Below are positions 24,470 through 35,999 of a DNA stretch of 64,000 bases, piece by piece. Each line of letters begins with the position of its first letter. Position 1 is the first letter of the stretch. Source of the stretch: Gigaspora margarita (lineage: Eukaryota; Glomeromycota; Glomeromycetes; Diversisporales; Gigasporaceae); contig WTPW01001596.1 of the NCBI GenBank assembly GCA_009809945.1, positions 100,415-164,414 of the forward strand, written 5' to 3'. The notes below the pieces were generated by a model. That model was given only the letters and a program-made list of their open reading frames with translations. It was not told the DNA's origin and ran no database searches. The translations under genes and the position numbers were made by a program.

Positions 24470-26320
24470 TTAATGTTGGGTTTCATATAGCGATTTTGGA
24501 CATAAGGAGAAAAAAAGTTTTTATTCTTTCAGAGTGTTTTTCTTTAACTACACTCTGAGCAATTTTAGGTTCAAGACTTCTACATATAAATTTTTGTACT
24601 TCGTTTTTAACTTCTCCTAGGTCTCGCTTTTTCTTCTAGTTTGGCTATTTTATTGTTGAATATATTGATTTATCTACTATTTGGTCAAATATCACAGTGG
24701 AATACTTCTAAAAACCTTCATGGATCAAGAAACTGTGAGTAAGTATAGTAGAACTCTAAAGAAATTTGATAAGAATCTGTCAAATCAGTGATTAGGGCCC
24801 TCAACTCACTCTAACCCATTCTGATCAACCTTTCTCTAACATCAGGTCCGTTATTTGTGGAGGTTTTTTAATAGATATATGGGGGAATAAATGCTAAAAT
24901 CTTATGTATAAATACATAAATGTATTTATATATACATTATTATTTTCATATATATATATATAAATCTATATAAATTTTTTTTTATAGGGAGTCGCAGTAG
25001 TCTCAGTTTATGCACTCATTAGAAGTCAATAGCCCTATTTTTGAGGTATTAACATTAACAGAGATTGTTGCTTCATGGATATCCCAATTGAAAGGCAAGT
25101 ACTCCAGGTAGATACAAGGTGGCTCAATCATTTCATAGTCCTCACTATTTTCTAGTTCAGGAGAATGGCCTTCTTCTCCCTATAGAGGCATGTCAATAAG
25201 GTAAGTTTCGTCTAGATCTTTGCTTACTGGGGTACAATCCGTATTAGGGGTATCAATTATATGATACCTACACGTCCAACCCAGTTTGTTTTAGTCTATA
25301 GTTCCCAAGCGAGTTGTTGTATTAATGCCTCCTGGTGCCTTTCTGCTTTGATTTGGCTGGTGGTAAGTTCTTCCTCATTTTCCCAGCTAGAATAATCTGA
25401 ATCTACCATTTTTCATTACGATTCATACTCTAGCTACTCTATTTGTCTACAATTACTTATTCTTCCTCTATTTCGTTATTCTATTCTTCATAGTTGATGG
25501 GTTCAGTAGTTTTTTCAATCATTTTTTCATCAGAGTTTTCTGGCAAAAACCCTTTCCAGGTAACCAAAATACCTCTATTTCCAGGTCAGTAAATTTGGGC
25601 ATCAAACTGCTAGTAGGTTCTTGTGATAGTTTTTTAATACTTCTGGCACTACTGGTATTTATAGGATAGTTGGTTCATTCTGATGCTTCTTCTATCATAT
25701 AAGATAGAGCATTCGCATTATTGTGAACTCTGCTGGCTCAGTGTACTATAGTAAAGTTGTAGGACTGTAACCATAGGATCCATCGAGCTCTATATCCTTC
25801 AAGAGCTGATTTTTGGAGCCATTTTAGAGTGGAGTGGTCAGTTACAATCACAAAAGGTTTATACTCTAAGTAGTAGTAAAAATACTCTACAGCCCATACT
25901 ATGCCATAATACTCCAATTCAGTTGCTGTGTAATTTCTCTCTAGTCAGATAAGACTTTTACTGGTGTTGCTATAGCATACTCTTTTTTATGTTCATCTTT
26001 CTGCGTCAATACTGCTCCAACCTGACACCTGAGGTGTCAGTATGGAGATAAAATGGTCAGTTTAAATCAGAGTACTACAGTACCGGAGCTGAAGTGAGAT
26101 GGTTTTTTAGGTCATTGAAGATAGTTTTCTGTGCTTTTTTTTACTCAAAATTTACACCTTTTTCTAATAGGTAATGTAATGACTTGGCTATGGTTACAAA
26201 TCGGAGGATAAATTGATGATAGTAGGAGGCCAAGCTGACGAACACTTGGAGCATTGTTAGATTGGTCAGGGTAGGAACCCCTTTACTTTAGCTACTTTTC
26301 CAGGTCAGGTCAGATCTATC

Positions 26321-27253
26321 TAGGGTTCTCAATGGGCCGGGTCGGGCCGGGTTTACCCAAACCCAAGCCCGGCCCATTGAATTATAAACCCAACCCAAGC
26401 CCGGCNCAATTCATCACGGGCTTGAAATATAAGCCCAAACCCGGCCCAAGCTTAGCTCAGCCCAACTCAAGCCCAGCCCAACCAAGCCCGGCCCAACCCA
26501 AGCCCAGCCCAACTCAAGCCCGGCCTGGCCCAACTCAAGTCCAGTTCAATCCAAGTCTGTCTAACCCAAGCCGGCCAATTCATAATTTGCAAATAGTATT
26601 ATAGTCAACTAATTAATTAATTAGTTAGTTAATTAATTGATTAAATGACTAATTAAATTAGTTAGTATATCAAAATGGCTTAGATATAATTGCATAGCTA
26701 CTATGAAACAACTAGTTAATGATATCAACTAATTGACCAACTAATTGATTAATTAATTAATTGATTAATTATTGCCAATTGATTAATTGTCTAATAAAAT
26801 TATTATTGATTAGTTGGCAACTTAGCAACTAAATCAATTTTCAATTTGGAACACTAAGATAATTATATTCTATAGATAACTTAATCATTAAAATGTTAAA
26901 TAACATATTCTTGAATCTATTATGCTATATTATACTAAAATTACAAACCTTACCAAATTAACTAGGATCAATTTTTAATCAATAGGAGCTATATATTTTT
27001 AATGGGTATTACTGGGTTTTATCAGGCCTCTTTATAATACCCGGGCCCGGCCCATTATTTTACAAGCCCAACCCAAGCCNGGCCCAATTAATTACGGGCT
27101 TAAAAATTTGGGCCCAGTCTNNGCNCATTATTTTTCAAGCCCAACCCAAGCCCNGCCCAATTAATCACGGGCCTAAAATTTGGGCCCAGGCCCGGCCCAG
27201 GCCCGGCCCAACCCACAAATTGTCAGGTTTGGCCCGGCCCATTGCAAACCCTA
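26321..27253. mobile_element. GC-rich hAT-like element (CCCGGCCC words), 8-bp TSD
   Basis: Perfect 8-bp direct repeats GATCTATC at 26313-26320 and 27254-27261 flank a 933-bp element. The ends are TAGGGTTCTCAATGGGCCGG and, reversed, TAGGGTTTGCAATGGGCCGG. Both subterminal zones are arrays of CCCAAGCCCGGCCCAA-type words, an extreme compositional contrast with the AT-rich surroundings, while the middle is AT-rich TTAATTAATTG. The apparent Pro-rich ORF at 26332-26604 is this repeat read in frame and not a gene. It interrupts the gypsy RT right after the FLGHVV motif. Confidence 0.92.
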
Positions 27254-27571
27254 GATCTATCTTTATTGACCACGTGACCCAAAAATCTAATTTCTTGCCA
27301 GAATAGATCACATTTTTTTGGATTTAACTTCAGGCTAGCAGCATGAATTTTAGCAAAAACTTGTTGGATATGCTCTAGGTGGTTCTCGAATGTGAGTGAG
27401 TAAATGATGATATCATCTAGGTAAATAGCTATAAAGTGTCTGATATACTTATCAAGCACGTGGTTTATAGTCTGTTAAAATGTGGTCAGGTATTATACAA
27501 CCTGAAGGGCATAATCCTAAAGGCATAGACCCCTTGCTTTGTAACAGATGTAGCCTTTTCTTGGTTACTAG

Positions 27572-27721
27572 TAGAGCTGCAGACATTAGAATATCAATGA
27601 ACATATACTATGACGTTTAACATGACGTATGTGGCATGATGTGTAATATAATCATATATAAATTTTATATGACGTGAAGAGTGACATACTACCTTGGACC
27701 TTCTAAATGTCTGCAGCTCTA
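27572..27721. mobile_element. hAT-like MITE (TAGAGCTGCAGACATT ends)
   Basis: The 150-bp element begins TAGAGCTGCAGACATTAGA and ends TCTAAATGTCTGCAGCTCTA. Flanks GTTACTAG (27564-27571) and GTCACTAG (27722-27729) match at 7 of 8 positions. It lies in the RT domain. Confidence 0.85.
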
Positions 27722-28559
27722 GTCACTAGATTGTACACTGATTTGCCAGTAGCCACTGGCTAGTCAAAACTGGAAAACTATTTTGCAGTGCCAAATACTT
27801 CTAGTAGATTATTTATTCGAGGCAGGGGGTAGGCATCCTTTTTGGTTATAGCATTTATTTTGCAGTAATTGATGCACAGTCATAGTTGGCTATTTTTTTT
27901 AGAACTATAAGCATGGGGAAGGTTCAGGAACGCTTTATTTCATATATTAATTCTTTGTCCAGCAATTTTTTAATTTCTTTTTGCAGAAATTCTTGTACAT
28001 CAGGGCCTGTATGGTAGCAGTTTGTTTAATGGGCCAAGTATCACTGGTATTGATTTTGTGCTAGACTTCGGTAGCATATTCAAGTTCATCTGAGCTACTG
28101 GGAAATAGGTCTTGATATTTCTTTATAATACAAATTGCTGCTTCTTTTTGTTTTATTTCTATAGCATTTTCTAGTACTAATTGTTCAATAATATTCTTAG
28201 AGGTTGTTTTAGGGCCTTCATCATAGTTGGGGGTTGAAAGTTCTTCAAGGTCAGTAAGGTATATGGCTAGGCTGAGTATTTCATCACATAAAGGTAGGGG
28301 TAATACATTCACATTGTTTGTATGATAACTTTCCACCTCTTCTATTATTTCTTTTTTGTAGGTATCAAAAAAGTCTTCCTCTTTTTCTTCCATGGTTTCT
28401 TGAGAGCATCAGGTGGGTCTTCTCAGGTTTGTATGATAGGAATTTTTGTGCCTTTCCCTAGATATCTAAAGATAAGTTTGTTTTCATCAAAGTGGATACG
28501 GGCTCTGATTTTCTAGAGCCAATTGATCCCTAGAAGCATGGTTTTGTCTAAAGTTTTGA

Positions 28560-29208
28560 TAATTTGGAAGTTGGTAGATACTGGAACTCTTTTAATGGCT
28601 ATGGTAATGCCAGATATTTTTTCCAGAGCACGCTTCTGTGTACTATCTGCTATTACTACAACTGCAGTTGATGGTTACTTGATTTGAAACCTAATTTGTT
28701 TAGAAGTTTCTTTGATATAATGCTAATGGCAGCACCGGAGTCTAATACCACCATTATAGGGTTATTTTTAATCCTCATAAAGTATTTGGTAGTGGTGATC
28801 TTGGTGCTAGGGTTCAGCTAGGTTGGTTTCTTCTGGAACTAGTATAATAGGCCTTCAAAGGGCTTGGGCTAGATGTTGCCTTTGTTTTAGAACCTGCAAC
28901 AGCTGCCCGTAGGTAGCACTGGCCCTTTGTATTAGAATATTTTTGGCAATATTATAGGGGAATTTGGTCTACTACTGATAGTTCGTTCTTCTTCTTGGGC
29001 AGGGTGTAGCTTCTGGTTGTGGTAGTTCTTGTTGAATTACTTCTATAGGGGTGGACTCTATCGGTTGGGTAAGAACATCCTGATCATTCGTAGTTCTTTT
29101 TCTCAATAGTTCATCCCAACTGGTCCTATTTTTCAGTCTTTTCTTTCTTTTGATAGCATATAATTCCTCAGGTTGATATAGATCATATAGGTTAACAGTC
29201 TGGGTCAA
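28560..29208 (-). pseudogene. gypsy protease region and gag-pol linker
   Basis: The retropepsin active-site motif is readable as VVLDSGAAISI at about 28726-28758. The preceding linker is open at 28972-29208 (NLYDLYQPEELYAI and basic residues). The frame between them is broken. The aspartic protease would have cut the Gag-Pol polyprotein. Confidence 0.7.
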
Positions 29209-29209
29209 T

Positions 29210-30171
29210 TATTTCCAGTCTGGAGATTAGTAGGAGTGGGCCTGGGGGCTTGACATTGTTCCAAAAGGCAGTTTTGGGCAATGTGACCTCTTTCTCTACA
29301 CCTGAAGTAGGTAAAACTATCGTAGTTGGGTAGCCAGGTAGATTAGACCTTTCATTAAGGTGTGTTCAAATTACTTTGGTCTCTGTGGCAAGGCTAGTAA
29401 TCAATTTTGCATAATTGGCAGCTATTTGCTGCATTTGTTGGGCTAGCTCCTTCACTCAAGTTTGGTGTGACTCACTCTTTTTTTTGTTTTTTGTAGTAAC
29501 TTCTAGCTTCAATTCTCCTTGCAGCAGCTATCGCTTTATCCAAAGTTACAGGGTCACCAAGAGACATTATTGCTGCAGTTTTTTCTTTTAGGCCCCTGGA
29601 ACATTTGTATGATATAGGTGGCAGACAGTCTACGGTCTGGGTCAACCTTTTTTAGCAATTTCATAAACTTGTAAGCATACTTGTTGACTTTTTTACTTTC
29701 ATTTTGTATAAGGGTATTTAGTTCGATTTGCTATTAATGCCTTTGTTCCAAGGTAGCAACATATTTTACAAAGGATTGTATGAAGCTATCATTCAGATGA
29801 TGTTCATCATCCCAATACAGCAAGTCTTCTTTGTTATCAATATACCAACTGGCTGCAATTCCTGACAAGTGTCCAAATGTGATTTTAATTTTTCTTTCCT
29901 GACTCCAATTGTTAGCATCAGCAGCCCTTTCAAAAGCTTCAATCCATTCAACTGGGTCTTCTTCATTCTCTTTCTTAAAGGTCTTTATGTGGACCTAATT
30001 ATTCTCTTGCAGTATATATGGGATGTCATTTATAGCAATGTCCCAGAAAGCTTGAGCTATGTCATGTAAGAGGGTCTGTGTTTGGTTTCACTCTCGCTGT
30101 GGTTCATCATTTGCCAGTAGCTCGTAGGGCAGTAGGGGTCAATTATCTTCATAGTTGTCAATATCTGACAT
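29210..30171 (-). pseudogene. gypsy Gag, broken
   Basis: An ATG at 30169-30171 opens a frame that meets a stop after about ten codons, then continues. DPVEWIEAFERAADANNW at about 29905-29960 is the typical capsid (retrotrans_gag) signature, followed by FGHLSGIAASWY. A zinc knuckle remnant lies near 29260-29300, where RCRERGHIAQNC keeps Cys-His-Cys but the first Cys is a Tyr. Several in-frame stops exist. Confidence 0.75.
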
Positions 30172-30246
30172 GATAGAGATGGTCGTACTGTTCTTGGTAG
30201 GGTTATGGGTATCCGAGTATAGTCTTTAAGGTGGTTGTAGGTAGTT

Positions 30247-30265
30247 GGATCTCACAGTACCACCA
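30247..30265 (-). promoter_or_regulatory. Primer binding site of the gypsy element
   Basis: Four bases inside the 5' LTR end, the minus strand reads TGGTGGTACTGTGAGATCC. The leading TGG pairs with a tRNA 3' CCA, and the predicted tRNA 3' end is GGATCTCACAGTACCACCA. I cannot name the tRNA without a search. Confidence 0.65.
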
Positions 30266-30269
30266 ATTG

Positions 30270-31461
30270 TGAAGGTGTTGGCAATCAGCTAATCAAATAA
30301 AATACAACTAACAAACACCAATATCTAACTGAACCAATATCTAATAGTACAGCAAGACTCTTGATCCTTGAATTGGCAGGCAAAAATAGGCGTGAAAGAT
30401 TTGGTCTGGGTCTTGAGATTCGTTTAGGTCTTGCTGCGGCATAGTTGAACAAAGCTAAGTATATCTCCTTTTTTTGTATTTGTTTCTCCTTTAGCTGGTC
30501 CTAACTCCTCTCTACTTATATTAATCTTCTTTTATTTTAGGGTACTTGGGTTGAAAGGGTTAAATACAATCGTTAATAACTAATGATCGATATGTAATCA
30601 AGGGCAAAATTGGATTGATGCATGTGATTAATTGAACAATGGGGTGATTGATTGTTGAATAAATCAGGCAATCAAAGGGGGTTAATCAATAGATAGGTTT
30701 ATATAAAAGGTGATTAATTTGATATTCTTTCTTGAACTGGGTTAAAAACTAAACTGGATTCAAAATGCGGGTTACGAAGTTATAACTAATGACATGACTT
30801 TTACTTGGAATAACAATATTTCACAGGTACGGGGTAAGTTCAATAAGTGATTTTATTATAACAAATAGGTTTAAGAGACAACAGAAACTTCTTAACACTT
30901 CTACTCTTATTCAAAGGTTATAAGTCAAATCTGAACTCTCCAAGAGTTAAACTTTATTGAGGTGAAAAGGGAGGGTTTATATACTTTCTACCCTCTTAAT
31001 AAATACATGGATTTTAGACTAACTACACTATCTCTATTGAATTCGCTTCTTTCCTACGATGACCTCATTATGACTCACTCCTTTGAGGCAGAAGGTAGAG
31101 GCGGCTTTTCCCCAAGCCTGAAGGCGTAAGCGTTGTAAGAAGCCTTTTAGCCTTGGAACTATAATTCATCATGTGCCTGTACCATATCACTAGCGAAACC
31201 CAAAGCTAGGCTAAGTACATTGTTTGCAAAAGGGGTAGTAAACAAACATTGACAGTTAAATGCCAAGGGCATAAACTGGATTGTGGCCCTGGAATATGCA
31301 GTTACCCTCCGGAAATACTATCACGCTATTTGGGGCTATGCTGATCTCTTGTACCATGGTGTAATCTTAGAAGAAATCATATGTTTGTACGATATACTCA
31401 GGAGGAAAATTACCCTAAAGTAAACAAAAGAAAAAAAATGCTTGAGGCGCAGCCTGTCACA
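30270..31461 (-). repeat. 5' LTR of the gypsy element
   Basis: The LTR reads TGTGACAGGCTGC...ACACCTTCA on the minus strand, with the TG...CA ends expected of an LTR. It aligns with 19756-21187. Confidence 0.9.
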
Positions 31462-31576
31462 TCGGTCTAGCTCTATTCGGTCCTATTCAGTCCTGGACCG
31501 CAGTCCAGTCCAGTTTTTTAAAAGACTGGGCAGTCTTTTAACCAGGACGGACCGGATGGACTGATTAACAGCCCTA

Positions 31577-34054
31577 TTGGATACTGTTATAAAAAAGGTA
31601 TAGGTACTGATGAGAATAAAGACGTGGCATTTAAATGTATTCAAAAATCAGCTGAAGGTGGTAATCCTGAAGGATATTATAGCACTGGACGTTGTTATGA
31701 ATATGGAATTGGTGTTGAAAAGAATGAACAGAAGGCATTTTCATATTATAAAAAATCTTCTGATATAAACCATCAAAGAGCATATTATAATATGATAAGT
31801 CCTGATGGAATGTTTTATATGGGATTTTTTATGAAAAGGGTATTGAATTTAAAAAAAATGATGAAGCATTTTATTATTATCAAAAATCAGCAGAGATGGA
31901 GAACAATAGTGGAATCTATAAAGTTGGATATTGTTATCAAAATGGAATTGGTGTTGAAAAGGATGAACAAATGGCATTCAGTTATTATCAAAAAGCCGCT
32001 GAAATTGGAAGTGTAGTTGCAATAAATGAAGTTGGATATTGTTATCTTAATGGAATTGGTGTTAAAAAAGATGAACATAGTGCATTCATATATTATCAAA
32101 AATCAGCAGAGGTGGGTGACGGTAATGGAATGCATAATCTTGGTGACTGCTATCGCAACGGAATTTGAATTGAAAAAGATGAACATAAAGCATTCATTCA
32201 CTATCAAAAGTCAGCAGAGATGGGAAATGCTAGTGGAACATATAATGTTGGATATTGTTGTGAAAAAGGAATTGGGGTTGAAAAAGATAACAATAAAGCA
32301 TTTGAATGTTATTTAAAATCCGCTAAAAATGACAATTCAGAAGGGCAATATCATCTTAGACTCTGCTATGAGAAAGGTATGGGTATTAGTGAGAATAAAA
32401 AAATGGCATTTGAATGGTATTTGAAGTCTGCCAAAGGTGGCAATTCAAAAGGGCAACAGCATCTTTGACTCTGTTATGAAAATGCTATAGGTACTCATGA
32501 GAATAAAGAAGAGGCATTTAAATGGTATTCAAAATTCGCTGAAGGCGGTAATTCTGAAGGACAATACTTTCTTGGATATTGCTATGAAAATGATATTGGA
32601 GTTGAAAAAAATGAATACAAGGCATTCGATCATTATCGAAAATCAACAGACGTAGGGAACGCAAGTGGAGCCTATAGTGTTGGATATTGTTATCATGGAA
32701 TTGGTGTTGATAAGGATGAACATAAAGCGTTCATTTATTATCAACAATCTGCAGAGATGGGAAATTCTTGTGGTGCATTTGCGCTTGCTGACTGTTATAA
32801 AAATGGAATGAATATTGTAAAGGATGAACATAAGGCATTCATTTATCATCAAAAATCAGCAGAGATGGGAAATGCTCGTGGTGCATTTGCGCTTGCTGAC
32901 TGTTATAAAAATGGAATTGGTGTTGATAAGAATGAACATAAAGCATTCATTTATTATAAACAATCTGAAGAAATGGGAAATGCTCGTGGTGCATTTGTGC
33001 TTGCTGACTGTTATAAAAATGGAATTGGTGTTGTAAAGGATGAACATAAAGCATCAAAAATCAGCTGAGATGGAAGACGCTGAGGGAATATATAATGTTG
33101 GATATTGTTATGACGAGAGAATCGGAGTTGAAAAGGACGAACATAAAGCATTCATTTATTATCAAAAATCAGCAGAAATTGGAGATGCCAAAGGAGCATA
33201 TGCAGTTGGATATTGCTATTTTAACGGAATTGGAGTTGAAAAGGATCACAATCAGGAATTTATTCATTATTATAAGTCAGTAGAGATCGGGCATACTTGT
33301 ATTAAAGGAATAAATTTTGTTGGATATTGCAATAGAAATGGAATTGGTGTTAAAAAGGATAAACGTAAGGCATTTGAAATACACTAAAGATGGTAATTCT
33401 GATGGACAATTTCATCTTGGACGCTGTTATGAAAAAGGTATAGGTACTGATGAGGATAAAGAAGAGGCATTTAAATGGTATTCGAAGTCAGCTGAAGGTG
33501 GTAATCCTGAAGGAGAATACAATCTCGGACGTTGTTATGAAAATGGAATTGGCATTGAAAGGGATAAACATAAGGCATTTATATGTTACAAAAAGTCTGC
33601 TGATATGAACCACAGGAATGGTTTGGATAAAGTGAAAAGTTCTGATGGAATGTTTTATATGGGGGGTTTTTTTATGAGAAAGCGTTGGAGTTAAAAAAGA
33701 TGAATGTGAAGCGTTCAATTATTATAAAAAATCTTCTGAGATGGGAAATGCTCAAGGAACATTTATTGTTGGATATTTTTATGAAAATGGAATAGGAGTT
33801 AAAAAAGATGAATGTGAAGCATTCAATTATTATAAAAAATCTGCTAATATGAGGAATCAAGATGGAATACACCGTATTGGCGTTTGCTACCAATATGGAA
33901 TTGGAGTTAAGAAAAATGCGCGTAAGGCGTTCACTTATTATGAAGAATCAGCAAATATGGGAAATATTAATGGAATGTATGGTCTTAGCAATTGCTACAA
34001 TAAAGGAATTGGAACGTCAACAAATTTGCGAAAGGCTGAGTATTGGTCTCAAAA
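31577..34054 (+). pseudogene. Sel1-repeat array of Sel1-kinase copy 1, decayed
   Basis: About 20 Sel1-like units of roughly 36 residues are readable, with the core GxCYxxGIGVEKDEHKAFIYYQKSAEMGNAxG. Lesions include frameshifts near 31832, 33055, 33385 and 33670 and in-frame TGA codons at 32166-32168 and 32466-32468, so this copy is not translatable as one protein. Its end (KGIGTSTNLRKAEYWSQK) matches the end of copy 2 (47330-47406). Sel1 units form TPR-like alpha/alpha scaffolds. The 5' part is lost behind the hAT/gypsy insertion. The final codon reads CAAAA|GTAA, where the TAA overlaps a splice donor. Confidence 0.9.
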
Positions 34055-34128
34055 GTAAATATTATTTTTTATTTAATATTCTCAAAAATTATTTAAATAT
34101 TGAAATATGCTAATAATAAATGAATTAG

Positions 34129-34148
34129 GGTTGAATTTTCATCATCAG
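34129..34148 (+). pseudogene. Microexon (20 nt) linking Sel1 array and kinase, copy 1
   Basis: The microexon is flanked by GAATTAG| on the left and CAG|GTAAAT on the right. The introns are 34055-34128 (74 bp) and 34149-34213 (65 bp). Joining 34054 to 34129 (phase 2) and 34148 to 34214 (phase 1) gives an open frame into the kinase. The equivalent in copy 2 is 17 nt, a one-codon difference that keeps the frame. Confidence 0.6.
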
Positions 34149-34213
34149 GTAAATAATTATAGCAAAAATTTGTGCTTAATAGTATAAAAAGCTTAAATGT
34201 CTGAAATTTTTAG

Positions 34214-35473
34214 GTGCATACAAAAGAATGTCAAATTTTGGTGCAAATGAAGAGTTTAAAAGAAAATTGAGTAAAATTGGTTGTCCATGTATTCCTTATA
34301 GAGAATTTGAAATTATCAAGAAAATAGGACAAGGTGGATTTGCAACAGTATATCATGCTAGGTGGAGAAATCAAAACAACGTAATGAGAGATGTTGCACT
34401 TAAATCAAACGATAAGTTATCAGCGACTAAAGATTGTTGTACTTTATTTACAGAAGAGGTAATTTTATTTATACTTTATGTTCAATTATAAGTTCTTTAC
34501 TAATTTATACACTATCGAATTTTAATAATAAAGTTGAAGGCATATTTTGATATAAACCCCGCATGTTTAATATGCTATGGCATATCGAAAGATGATAATT
34601 CCAAAAATTATATGGGGTGTTCCCTTTTAAAAGGGCCCATTTTTACATATATTTTATTTTGAGATAATTGAGTTGTTTTGATTTTCGGACTGATCCGGGA
34701 ATAATCAAATTTCACGATTTTAATTGGTTAAATGTAACAGGTGACTATCGGATAATCTCGTGATGTGCTTGGCCTTGGACAACTTCATGTAATATTTCTT
34801 TTACATTATCTCTATTTTTTATTATGCAAATCGACTTTCATTTATAATTGAAAAATGTTAATCATGTCAAAATTTATATAAATATAACGAAAACTCATTT
34901 TTCAAAAAAATGTAAAAATGGTCCCTTTTAAAAGGGAACATCCCATATTGTTCTTGAATATGCGGCAAAAGGGTCTCTACGAGATAATCTAAATTTTATA
35001 GCACAAATGAAGTGGAAAGATAAAATTACTATATTGTCTCACATTGCTTCAGATCTTCAGGCTATTCATTCTAATGACCGTATCCATCGAGATTTACATA
35101 GTGGTAATATATTACAAAGTAGTTTTGACAGTGCATATATTGCAGATTTTGGACTCTCAATATCAGCAAATATGGTAAAACATAGCAATCTCTTTGGGTC
35201 ATTACCGTACATGGCGCCAGAAGTAGTTAAGAATGAACCATATACTACAGCATCTGATATTTACTCTTTCGGAATAATTATGTGGGAAATGTCTGTTGGA
35301 AAGCCTTATGATCAAGACGACATTAATCTTATCTGTAATGGTCTGCGCCCAGAGTTTTCAAAGAAATCCCATTAGCATATATTGAATTGGCATGTAATTG
35401 TATGGAAAAAATTGCTCTTGAACGACCTTCAGCAAGTGATATTCAAGAGGTTTTAAACAGTTGGACAAAATAA
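34214..35473 (+). pseudogene. TKL-type protein kinase domain, copy 1, broken
   Basis: The N-lobe exon 34214-34458 has the glycine loop GQGGFATVYHA and DVALK (ATP-anchoring Lys). The intron is 34459-34533. The next exon restarts at LKAYFDIN (34534) and is cut by a 333-bp MITE (34613-34945) within the NYIVLEYA codons. The C-lobe keeps the catalytic loop HRDLHSGN, the metal-binding DFGLS, MAPEV and SDIYSFGIIMWEM. A 1-nt deletion near 35366 shifts the frame before ERPSASDIQEVLNSW, and a premature TAA at 35471 removes the tail found in copy 2. Key catalytic residues survive but the reading frame does not. Confidence 0.85.
34613..34945. mobile_element. TA-flanked MITE inside the kinase exon
   Basis: The ends are TGGGGTGTTCCCTTTTAAAA and, reversed, TGGGATGTTCCCTTTTAAAA. 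Compared with copy 2, the original site was AATTATATTGTTCTTG, so the insertion duplicated TA (34611-34612 and 34946-34947). That is the Tc1/mariner/pogo type of duplication; a 4-bp ATAT reading is also compatible. The 333-bp element has no ORF. Confidence 0.88.
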
Positions 35474-35883
35474 ATTATTATGTGAATATGTTTAAAAAGG
35501 CTGATAAAAAAAAAGTGATAATTTTAAAGCTGAACATCCAACAAACTCATGCGAAAATTCAATAATCAAAGATTCATCAATTAACTCAGATTTTTATTTA
35601 GTTTACCATAGATGTGTATATTTAGCAGCTTCTCCAAGTTTAATAAATTAATAAAGATGCAAATCAGCATATTCCTATACATATATATGTACCTAAAAAC
35701 CTGATTTGCTACAAATATGAATATATATGCATCATTTTTGATTATATTGCAATATAGATCTTTTGGCATCTAATTTAAATAAAATGATCTTTTTGTAAAA
35801 TAGTGCACTTCGTGTAAATAATGGAGCATTTACCAGTGCAATCACATGAAATGTGAGGGATGTTCGCTACAATGTAACTCAAA

Positions 35884-35999
35884 TTTCCGAAAGCCATTTT
35901 CCGAAAGGTTGTAATACCGACAAAATTAGCTAGCATTAGCGATAATGCCGGCCGATTTAGTCGATATTATGTTCTTTCGGGAAAATGGCTTTTGGAAAG
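35884..35999. mobile_element. Small inverted-repeat element
   Basis: TTTCCGAAAGCCATTTTCCG at 35884 is mirrored by the reverse of CTTTCGGGAAAATGGCTTTT ending near 35999. A second hairpin (CGCTATGCGATTTT...AAATTGCATAGCG) follows at 36019-36065. The region is absent from the paralogous flank of copy 2. Confidence 0.55.

Larger units (their letters stand above)
25740..28393 (-). pseudogene. gypsy reverse transcriptase-RNase H, broken
   Basis: An N-terminal linker is open at 28061-28393. RT landmarks follow: CINYCKIN and AITKKDAYPLPRINN at about 27800-27880, then AIYLDDIIIYS at about 27405-27435 (the YxDD-type catalytic motif as YLDD) and KKCDLFWQEIRFLGHVV near 27270-27325. RNase H is readable at 25803-25945 as NYTATELEYYGIVWAVEYF with VIVTDHSTLKWL. 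Two MITEs cut the RT (26321-27253 and 27572-27721). Stops occur between the blocks. This is the polymerase unit of the surrounding retrotransposon. Confidence 0.88.
19756..31461 (-). mobile_element. Ty3/gypsy LTR retrotransposon, dead, with nested MITEs
   Basis: A full-length LTR element lies on the minus strand: 5' LTR 30270-31461, PBS 30247-30265, gag, protease, RT, RNase H, integrase, PPT about 21188-21205, 3' LTR 19756-21187. The order RT-RNaseH-IN defines Ty3/gypsy. All coding parts carry stops or frameshifts, and five small elements are inserted: 20789-21036, 22876-23131, 23959-24469, 26321-27253 and 27572-27721. No 5-bp target duplication was found at its outer edges (TGGTA and TCGGT). 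Confidence 0.9.
17220..31576 (+). mobile_element. hAT transposon, split by a gypsy retrotransposon
   Basis: The left end TAGGGCTGTTAATCAGT (17220) is mirrored by ACTGATTAACAGCCCTA (ending 31576). Both subterminal zones are rich in GTCC/CAGTCC words. A hAT C-terminal domain relic lies at 17888-18115. Without the gypsy element (19756-31461) about 2.65 kb of host element remains, of which about 1.03 kb is a separate palindrome (18575-19602). The 8-bp flanks ATATGGGA and TTGGATAC do not match, so either the duplication has decayed or flanking Sel1 sequence was lost. Confidence 0.65.

Noticed and set aside
26332..26604. Pro/Lys-rich ORF
   Set aside because: It is the CCCAAGCCCGGCCC word array of a hAT-like element read in frame, and it includes an N.
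19751..31466. 5-bp target-site duplication of the gypsy element
   Set aside because: TGGTA and TCGGT do not match; I do not claim a duplication.
17212..31584. 8-bp target-site duplication of the outer hAT
   Set aside because: ATATGGGA and TTGGATAC do not match convincingly.
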